From: Paracoccus binzhouensis
GTDB lineage: Bacteria > Pseudomonadota > Alphaproteobacteria > Rhodobacterales > Rhodobacteraceae
DNA: 52,176 nt
Direction: 5' to 3'
Assembly (NCBI RefSeq): GCF_016446475.1
Contig: NZ_JAEHFP010000014.1
Span: 1 to 52,176 of the forward strand
The notes under the pieces were generated by a model. The model saw nothing but the letters and a program-made list of their open reading frames with translations, did not search any database and was not told the origin of the DNA. Every line of letters begins with the position of its first letter. Position 1 is the first letter of the stretch. Shown here in pieces: positions 46,915 through 52,176 of this stretch. The position numbers and the translations under genes were made by a program.

Positions 46915-47724
46915 TCATTCGGCCATGGTCGCGCTCAGGAACTGGCGCAGCCGCTCGGAGCGCGGCGCGCCGAACAGCTGCGCCGGCGGCCCCTCCTCCT
47001 CGATCCGGCCCTGATGGAGGAAGACGACGTGATCGCTGACATCGGCCGCCAGCCGCATGTCATGGGTGACGAGCAGCATGGTGCGATGCTCGGTCGCCAG
47101 GGTCTTGATGACCCGCACCACCTCCTGCTGCAATTCGGGGTCCAGCGCGCTGGTCGGCTCGTCCAGCAGCAGCGCCTTGGGCTCCATGCAGAGCGCGCGG
47201 GCGATGGCGGCGCGCTGCTGCTGGCCGCCGGAAAGCTGCGCCGGCCAGGCATCGGCCTTGTCGCCGATGCCGACCTTGGCCAGCAATTCGCGGGCCCGCG
47301 CCTCGACCTCGGCCGGGCTGTGCTTCAGGACGTGGACCGGCGCCTCCATGACGTTCTGCAGGATGGTCATGTGCGACCACAGGTTGAACTGCTGGAACAC
47401 CATGGACAGGTTGGTGCGCAGCCGCGTCACCTGGGCGCGGTCGGCCGGCACCCGCGCCATGCCCGAGCCGCGCCAGCGCACCGCCTCGCCCTCGAAGACA
47501 ATCTCGCCCTGCTGGCTGTCCTCGAGCAGGTTGCAGCAGCGCAACAACGTCGACTTGCCCGAGCCCGAGGAGCCGATCAGGCTGATGACATGGCCGCGCG
47601 GGGCGGTCAGGCTGACGCCCTTGAGAACCTGGAGCGGGCCATAGGCCTTGTGCAGGTCGCGGATCTCTATCACGGGCAGGCGGGCCGCATCGGCCGGCAC
47701 CGCGGTCTGTTCACTGTGGCTCAT
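46915..47724 (-). CDS. Polar amino acid ABC transporter ATPase
   Basis: This 269-residue cytoplasmic ATPase has Walker A GSSGSGKST (51-59), the LSGGQQQR signature, Walker B LLLDEPTSALDPEL and the H-loop LLVTHDMRLA. It is like HisP/GlnQ in length and the SLTAPRGHVISLIG opening. It is the first gene of the five-gene operon (ATPase, binding protein, two permeases, glutamine synthetase-like ligase). The 130-base region upstream (47725-47854) holds its promoter, though I could not place the elements with confidence. Confidence 0.94.
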   Translation of the reverse strand: MSHSEQTAVPADAARLPVIEIRDLHKAYGPLQVLKGVSLTAPRGHVISLIGSSGSGKSTLLRCCNLLEDSQQGEIVFEGEAVRWRGSGMARVPADRAQVTRLRTNLSMVFQQFNLWSHMTILQNVMEAPVHVLKHSPAEVEARARELLAKVGIGDKADAWPAQLSGGQQQRAAIARALCMEPKALLLDEPTSALDPELQQEVVRVIKTLATEHRTMLLVTHDMRLAADVSDHVVFLHQGRIEEEGPPAQLFGAPRSERLRQFLSATMAE

Positions 47725-47854
47725 GCGGGTATGAGGCGATATTTGCCGGGCGATTGCAACGCTTTCCTCGCTGGCTTTCCGGTCAGGTGGTCACGCCCCG
47801 GGGGACATGGATGCGGATGGCGGGCGCTTGGTCGCGGGGCGCGGTCGGTTCCGG

Positions 47855-48316
47855 TCACGGGTCGGCCTGCCCCAGGCTGCCGAGCGCCCTTTGCCGGGCC
47901 AGTGCCGAATCGCGGTCGTTGATCCCCAGCAGGCCGGCGACCAGCCGCACCAGCGATTCCTCATCCGGGTCGCGGCGGCCGTCGGCATAGGCGACCTCCC
48001 ACATGGCGGCGATGATGTCGTGCCGGTCGGCCAGCTCGATGCGGTCCTTGACCGTGCGGGTGAAGCGCACCGTGTCCGGCGCCTCGGCCTCGATCATCTC
48101 GGCCGCCACCCGGCGCTCGGCCGCCTCGGCGGGGCTGAGGCCGTGGCGGCGGGCCAGGATCCGGTCGATGCGCCGCTTCTCGGCCGGGCCGAAATGGTCG
48201 TCGGCGCGGGCGAGGCGCACCAGCAGCGCGGCGATGGCCACCTCGGCATCCTGGCCGCTCAGGCGGGCGGGATCGGCGGCGTCGGTGAAAAGGCGGCTCA
48301 GCAGGTTGCGAAACAT
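47855..48316 (-). CDS. TerB family protein
   Basis: This 153-residue protein belongs to the TerB/TerB-like helical family, first named in tellurite resistance. The two helical repeats, with conserved acidic residues, begin at VAIAALLVRLARADDHFGPAEKRRI and DIIAAMWEVAYADGRRDPDEE. Many stand-alone members have no link to tellurite, and no other ter gene is nearby, so function is open. The ATG at 48316 is chosen because the upstream extension has no family similarity and a promoter-like sequence lies there. Confidence 0.85.
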   Translation of the reverse strand: MFRNLLSRLFTDAADPARLSGQDAEVAIAALLVRLARADDHFGPAEKRRIDRILARRHGLSPAEAAERRVAAEMIEAEAPDTVRFTRTVKDRIELADRHDIIAAMWEVAYADGRRDPDEESLVRLVAGLLGINDRDSALARQRALGSLGQADP

Positions 48317-48323
48317 GGGCCGG

Positions 48324-48351
48324 ATATTAGGACAATTTACGGCGACAACAA
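48324..48351 (-). promoter_or_regulatory. Candidate promoter of terB, possibly giving a leaderless mRNA
   Basis: On the minus strand TTGTTG (48346-48351) and TAATAT (48324-48329) are 16 bases apart in an AT-rich patch. The -10 element ends only 7 bases before the terB start codon, so the transcript would begin at or next to the ATG, and no ribosome binding site is seen. Confidence 0.4.
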
Positions 48352-48380
48352 CAGGTTTCGAAAATGTGTCAGACAGATTC

Positions 48381-48665
48381 CTAGCCCTCGACAATGGCCA
48401 GATCCGCGATCGAGCAGGGCTGGCGCAGCGCCAGCGCCGCCTGGTATTCGGGGCTGCGATAGCAGGCGCGGGCGGTTTCCAGGTCGGCGAATTCGATCAC
48501 CACGGTGCGCGGCCGCATCCGGCCCTCGACCACCTCTTGCGCGCCGCCGCGCACCAGGAAACGCGCTCCGTATTTCGCGAAGGCCGCCGCATTGGCCTGG
48601 CGATAGGCCTCATAGGCGGCGGGATCCTCGACCGTGACATGGCCGATCCAGTAGGCTTTGGGCAT
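48381..48665 (-). CDS. DUF1330 domain protein
   Basis: This 94-residue protein is a typical DUF1330 member, a dimeric alpha+beta barrel of unknown function. It opens with KAYWIGHVTVEDPAAYEAYR and continues with KYGARFLVRGG, RTVVIEFADLETARACYRSPEYQ. No catalytic role has been established for the family. It is divergent from nothing and may be transcribed with ppk2 upstream (68-base gap). Confidence 0.88.
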   Translation of the reverse strand: MPKAYWIGHVTVEDPAAYEAYRQANAAAFAKYGARFLVRGGAQEVVEGRMRPRTVVIEFADLETARACYRSPEYQAALALRQPCSIADLAIVEG

Positions 48666-48733
48666 GGTGGGCTCCTTGCGGCTTGCCCGCCGATCATGCC
48701 GCCCCGGCCCGCCGCCGCAAGCCCGATCCCGCC

Positions 48734-49642
48734 TCAGTAACGCTGCGGCACATAAAGTTCGGGCGGCAGCACCTCGCGCTCGTAATCCGGATTGAAGACC
48801 CGGTCGGGCAGGGTGATCTCCTCGTGCGGGACCGGGCCATAGGGGATCTGCGTCAGCAGATGCGCCATGCAGTTCAGCCGCGCCCGCTTCTTGTCGTTGC
48901 CGGGCACGATGTACCAGGGCGCCTCGGGGATGTTGGTGCGCTCGAACATCTCCTCCTTGGCCTTGGTGTAATCCTCCCAGCGGATGCGGGATTGCAGGTC
49001 CATGGGCGACAGCTTCCACTGTTTCAGCGGATCGTGGATGCGCATCAGGAAGCGCATCTGCTGTTCCTCGTCGGTGATCGAGAACCAGTATTTCACCAGC
49101 CGGATGCCCGAGCGCACCAGCATCCGCTCGAATTCCGGCACGTCGTCGAAGAACTGCTGCACCTCCTCCTCGGTGGCGAAGCCCATGACCCGCTCGACCC
49201 CGGCGCGGTTGTACCAGCTGCGGTCGAAAAGCACGATCTCGCCCCCCGCCGGCAGGTGCGGGACATAGCGCTGGAAATACCATTGCGTCTTTTCGCGGTC
49301 TGAGGGCGCGGGCAGCGCCACGACGCGGGCGACGCGCGGGTTCAGCCGCTGGGTGATGCGCTTGATGGCGCCGCCCTTTCCGGCGCTGTCGCGGCCCTCG
49401 AAGATGACCACGACCTTTTCCTTGTAATGCGCCACCCAGTCCTGCAGCTTGATCATCTCGGCCTGCAGGCGCAGCAGCTCGCGAAAGTAATCGGCGCGCG
49501 GCATCTGGTCGGGATGGGTGTCGCGATAGATGCGGGCGATCTCCTGCGACAGGACGGCGTCCTCCATCTCGATCTCGATATCCTCGTCGAGCGTGTCCTG
49601 AAGCTCGGCTTCCAGCCAGTCCTTGGGCGTCTGGTCCTGCAT
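48734..49642 (-). CDS. ppk2: Polyphosphate kinase 2
   Basis: PPK2 uses polyphosphate to phosphorylate nucleoside diphosphates or monophosphates (and can run in reverse). The 302-residue protein has Walker A in FEGRDSAGKGGAIKR (GRDSAGKGG at 83-91), the lid and Walker B in VLFDRSWYNRAGVERVMGF (Asp140, Arg141) and SRIRWEDYTKAKEEMFERT. The length and motifs place it in the single-domain class I group, which prefers nucleoside diphosphates. It is separate from ppk1-ppx at 33-37 kb. The N-terminal 60 residues are acidic and helical, as in other class I members. Confidence 0.94.
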   Translation of the reverse strand: MQDQTPKDWLEAELQDTLDEDIEIEMEDAVLSQEIARIYRDTHPDQMPRADYFRELLRLQAEMIKLQDWVAHYKEKVVVIFEGRDSAGKGGAIKRITQRLNPRVARVVALPAPSDREKTQWYFQRYVPHLPAGGEIVLFDRSWYNRAGVERVMGFATEEEVQQFFDDVPEFERMLVRSGIRLVKYWFSITDEEQQMRFLMRIHDPLKQWKLSPMDLQSRIRWEDYTKAKEEMFERTNIPEAPWYIVPGNDKKRARLNCMAHLLTQIPYGPVPHEEITLPDRVFNPDYEREVLPPELYVPQRY

Positions 49643-49705
49643 GGGGATCTCCTGCTGCGCTTGCCTGCGATCTAGCCTTGCAATGTGACGTTTCGGTGTC
49701 GCCGT

Positions 49706-50161
49706 CTAGAATAACCCGGCGCAGTCGCGGGTGATGCCGAAGGCGAGGCCGCCGCCGCTGGTATCCGCCACCGTGCCGCACCAGCGCCCGTCGCTGGAGA
49801 ACAGGCTCTTGCTGCCCCGGGGCCGATAGGCGACGCGCTTGCCGGTCACGGTGAACAGGTTCAGCGTCCCCGCGCCGTTCGGGGCATAGTAGCCCACCAC
49901 CGTGCCGTCAGCGGTGAAGATCACCCGCTTTTCGTTGGCGGGGTTGCGCGGTGAATTGGCATGGATCGAAGCGCTGTTGGCCGGGCTGGCCGCCGAATTC
50001 GCCGCCGCGTGGGGCGAGTTCGCCTGCCGCGCGGGCTGGTTCTGCGGCGCGCCGGGGCCAAGGTCGAAGGGCAGGCGCGTCTGGTCGATCAGGAACAGCG
50101 GCGCATCCGCAAGCACGGGGGCGGCGCAAAGCATCAGGGCGGGGATCAGGGCAAGGCGCAT
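49706..50161 (-). CDS. Small secreted protein with Ala-Asn-Ser-rich segment
   Basis: I do not recognise a family. The 151-residue protein has a signal peptide (about residues 1-18, cleavage after VLA). An unusual low-complexity stretch at about residues 40-77 repeats Ala-Asn-Ser/Pro units (QANSPHAAANSAASPANSAS and onward). A C-terminal beta-strand-rich domain follows, with VIFTADGTVVGYYAPNG, VTGKRVAYRPRGSKSLFSSDG and two cysteines (GRWCGTV, TRDCAGLF) that could form a disulfide. It would be periplasmic or secreted. It lies 47 bases past pyrG in the same orientation. Confidence 0.7.
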   Translation of the reverse strand: MRLALIPALMLCAAPVLADAPLFLIDQTRLPFDLGPGAPQNQPARQANSPHAAANSAASPANSASIHANSPRNPANEKRVIFTADGTVVGYYAPNGAGTLNLFTVTGKRVAYRPRGSKSLFSSDGRWCGTVADTSGGGLAFGITRDCAGLF

Positions 50162-50208
50162 GTCGGGACCGGTCCTCTGGTCCCGGCATTATGGCGCGGC
50201 GCAGCGGT

Positions 50209-51852
50209 TCAGACCAGCCGCTCGTTCTCCATCGCGGCGCGGACGAAGCCGGCGAACAGCGGTGCGGGCTCGAAGGGCTTCGACTTCAGCTCGGGATGCG
50301 ACTGCACGCCGATGAACCAGGGATGGTCGCGATATTCCACCACCTCGGGCAGCCGCCCGTCCGGCGACATGCCCGAGAAGCTGAGCCCCGCCGTCTCGAG
50401 CTGCTCGCGGTATTTCGCGTCGACCTCGTAGCGGTGGCGGTGGCGGTCCTCGATCTCCAGCGCGCCGCCATAGACCTCGGATATCTTCGAGCCAGGCTGC
50501 AGCACGGCGGTATAGGCGCCCAGCCGCATGGTGCCGCCCTTGTCGTCGGTCAGCTTGCGCTGCACGGTATAGTTGCCCTGCACCCATTCCTTGAGGTGGT
50601 AGACGACCGGCGTGAAGCGGGTCTTGCCGGCCTCGTGGTCGAATTCCTCGGAGCCGGCGTCGGGCATGTCGGCGAGGTTCCGCGCCGCCTCGATCACCGC
50701 CATCTGCATGCCCAGGCAGATGCCCAGATAGGGCACCTTCTTCTCGCGCGCATAGCGGGCGGCGGCGACCATGCCCTCGGTGCCGCGCTCGCCGAAGCCG
50801 CCGGGCACGATGATGCCGTTATAGCCGTCCAGCAGATGCGCGCCTTCGCCCTCCAGCGCCTCGCTGTCCACCCAGTCGGCCTTGACGCGGACGCGATTGG
50901 CCATGCCGCCATGGGTCAGCGCCTCGGCGATGGATTTGTAGGCGTCCTCCAGCTGGGTATATTTGCCGACCACGGCGATGCGGACCTGGCCCTCGGCATT
51001 CTCCAGCCGGTCCATGACGTCCTCCCAGCGGCTCAGGTCGGGGCGGGGTGCGGGGCTGATCTGGAAGGCGTCCAGCACCGCCTGGTCGAGCCCGGCGCGA
51101 TGATAGGCCAGCGGCGCCTCGTAGATCGACTTCAGGTCATAGGCCGGGATCACCGCATCGGGGCGGACGTTGCAGAACAGCGCGATCTTGGCGCGTTCCT
51201 TTTCCGGAATCGGATGCTCGCTGCGGCAGACCAGCACGTCGGGCTGCAACCCGATGGAGCGCAGCTCCTTGACCGAATGCTGCGTCGGCTTGGTCTTGAG
51301 CTCGCCCGAGGCGGCCAGATAGGGCAGCAGCGTCAGGTGCATGAAGATGCAGCGCCCGCGCGGGCGGTCCTGGGCGAATTGCCGGATGGCCTCGAAGAAG
51401 GGCAGGCCCTCGATGTCGCCGACGGTGCCGCCGATTTCGCAGAGCATGAAATCGACCTCGTCCTCGCCCACGGCCAGGAAGTCCTTGATCTCGTTGGTGA
51501 CGTGCGGAATGACCTGGATGGTCTTGCCGAGATAGGCGCCGCGGCGTTCCTTCTCCAGCACGTTGGAATAGATCCGGCCCGAGGAGACCGAGTCGGTCTT
51601 GCGGGCCGAGACGCCGGTGAAGCGTTCGTAATGGCCCAGGTCCAGGTCGGTCTCGGCGCCGTCGTCGGTGACGAAGACCTCGCCATGCTCGAAGGGGCTC
51701 ATCGTGCCCGGGTCGACGTTCAGATAGGGGTCGAGCTTGCGCAGCCGGACGGTGAAGCCGCGCGCCTGCAACAGCGCCCCCAGCGCCGCCGATGCCAGCC
51801 CCTTGCCGAGCGAAGAAACCACACCGCCGGTGATGAAGATGTAACGCGCCAT
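50209..51852 (-). CDS. pyrG: CTP synthase
   Basis: PyrG makes CTP from UTP, ATP and glutamine in the cytoplasm, the last step of pyrimidine nucleotide synthesis. The 547-residue protein has the ATP-binding amidoligase domain opening with [20 protein letters not shown]. The class I glutamine amidotransferase domain has the nucleophile in [14 protein letters not shown] and the His/Glu pair in [15 protein letters not shown]. The order secG-pyrG is conserved in alphaproteobacteria. Length is typical for the family. Confidence 0.97.
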   Translation of the reverse strand: MARYIFITGGVVSSLGKGLASAALGALLQARGFTVRLRKLDPYLNVDPGTMSPFEHGEVFVTDDGAETDLDLGHYERFTGVSARKTDSVSSGRIYSNVLEKERRGAYLGKTIQVIPHVTNEIKDFLAVGEDEVDFMLCEIGGTVGDIEGLPFFEAIRQFAQDRPRGRCIFMHLTLLPYLAASGELKTKPTQHSVKELRSIGLQPDVLVCRSEHPIPEKERAKIALFCNVRPDAVIPAYDLKSIYEAPLAYHRAGLDQAVLDAFQISPAPRPDLSRWEDVMDRLENAEGQVRIAVVGKYTQLEDAYKSIAEALTHGGMANRVRVKADWVDSEALEGEGAHLLDGYNGIIVPGGFGERGTEGMVAAARYAREKKVPYLGICLGMQMAVIEAARNLADMPDAGSEEFDHEAGKTRFTPVVYHLKEWVQGNYTVQRKLTDDKGGTMRLGAYTAVLQPGSKISEVYGGALEIEDRHRHRYEVDAKYREQLETAGLSFSGMSPDGRLPEVVEYRDHPWFIGVQSHPELKSKPFEPAPLFAGFVRAAMENERLV

Positions 51853-51969
51853 CGAGGGGCCCCCGTGAGTAATCCAATAGAAGATCGCGGCCCGAATCTG
51901 GGCGGTTTCACGGGACTCGAGTCATATCCGATTTGTCCCGTGGCCGCAACGGACCGCAAGTTGTTGTAA

Positions 51970-51988
51970 GGGGCGCCCGTCGCGCCCC
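51970..51988 (-). terminator. Hairpin after secG
   Basis: GGGGCGC (51970-51976) and GCGCCCC (51982-51988) form a 7-base-pair stem with a CCGTC loop, 12 bases past the secG stop codon. It may partly uncouple secG from pyrG. The rest of the 148-base gap to pyrG shows no other clear signal. Confidence 0.45.
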
Positions 51989-52000
51989 CAAGCTGTGGTG

Positions 52001-52176
52001 TCAGTTATTGGCGGGTGCCGGGGCCGGATCGGCAGGCGCCTCGGTTGCCGGGGTTTCGGTGGCCGGGGCTTCGGGCGCGGCCGGGGTTTCCGCCGCCGGC
52101 GGCGCCACCGGCTGCGCGGCGGGGGCATCGCCTTCGCTGGGGGCCGGGGTGGCCGGGGCTTCCTGCGCGGGCGGAG
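52001..52176 (-). CDS. secG: Preprotein translocase subunit SecG, C-terminal part (truncated by window edge)
   Basis: Only the last 58 codons are visible. They encode a low-complexity Ala/Pro/Glu/Thr-rich tail ending in APAPANN, with no membrane segment. SecG of Rhodobacterales typically carries such a tail after its two membrane spans, and secG normally lies directly upstream of pyrG in this group. The identification rests on position and tail composition rather than on the conserved domain, which lies beyond the window edge. Confidence 0.6.
   Translation of the reverse strand, partial: PPAQEAPATPAPSEGDAPAAQPVAPPAAETPAAPEAPATETPATEAPADPAPAPANN

Noticed and set aside
47855..48316. Tellurite resistance locus
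   Set aside because: Only a TerB-like protein is present; no terC, terD, terZ or tehAB genes are nearby.

Overview
This 52 kb, very GC-rich window looks like ordinary chromosome of an alphaproteobacterium of the Rhodobacterales, most likely Paracoccus or a close relative. Pointers are the short alphaproteobacterial prolyl-tRNA synthetase, an HdaA-type DnaA regulator, a bacterial homologue of complex I subunit NDUFS4, a fused PhaAB/MrpAB antiporter subunit, the secG-pyrG order and the accB N-terminus. Genus assignment is inference from gene content. No rRNA, tRNA, insertion sequence, prophage or CRISPR array was seen.

Layout. 1-4.4 kb (minus): 5' part of accB, a lipid A type acyltransferase, an EamA exporter and transketolase. 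4.5-8.0 kb (plus): a large fucosyltransferase-like protein with a C-terminal repeat region and an NCS2 xanthine/urate-type permease. 8.0-12.3 kb (minus): a CNNM/HlyC-type CBS membrane protein, xerD, and two uncharacterised envelope proteins. 12.4-14.0 kb (plus): aroK-aroB. 14.0-20.2 kb (minus): a complete six-gene Mrp/Pha cation/proton antiporter operon.

20.4-29.7 kb (minus) is the most distinctive part, an envelope-glycan region in two blocks. The block at 20382-23984 holds a hexapeptide acetyltransferase, an AMP-forming ligase, a free acyl carrier protein and a PLP decarboxylase. The last three resemble the genes normally found beside exosortase A, yet no exosortase is in the window. The block at 24084-29650 holds gmd, a colC/fcl-like gene and colD, which together predict GDP-colitose, followed by an SGNH/CE2-like esterase and a GT61-like transferase.

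29.8-37.1 kb: proS (minus), then AI-2E transporter, hdaA, ppk1 and ppx (plus). 37.2-42.5 kb: an M19 dipeptidase (minus), a short frame-broken remnant, an ABM-domain protein, an orphan ParA and an I78-type lipoprotein (plus), then uvrB (minus). 42.7 kb: the NDUFS4 homologue (plus). 43.1-47.7 kb (minus): a five-gene amino-acid ABC transporter operon ending in a glutamine synthetase-like ligase. 47.9-52.2 kb (minus): TerB, DUF1330, ppk2, a small secreted protein, pyrG and the 3' end of secG.

A recurring intergenic element ties several gene ends together. After tkt, proS and uvrB, and around the NDUFS4/glutamine synthetase junction, a GC-rich hairpin is followed by a conserved tail built from CTTCTTTGCTC and CCAAATACCCATG. 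In the gmd-proS gap two copies face each other and could form a long stem.
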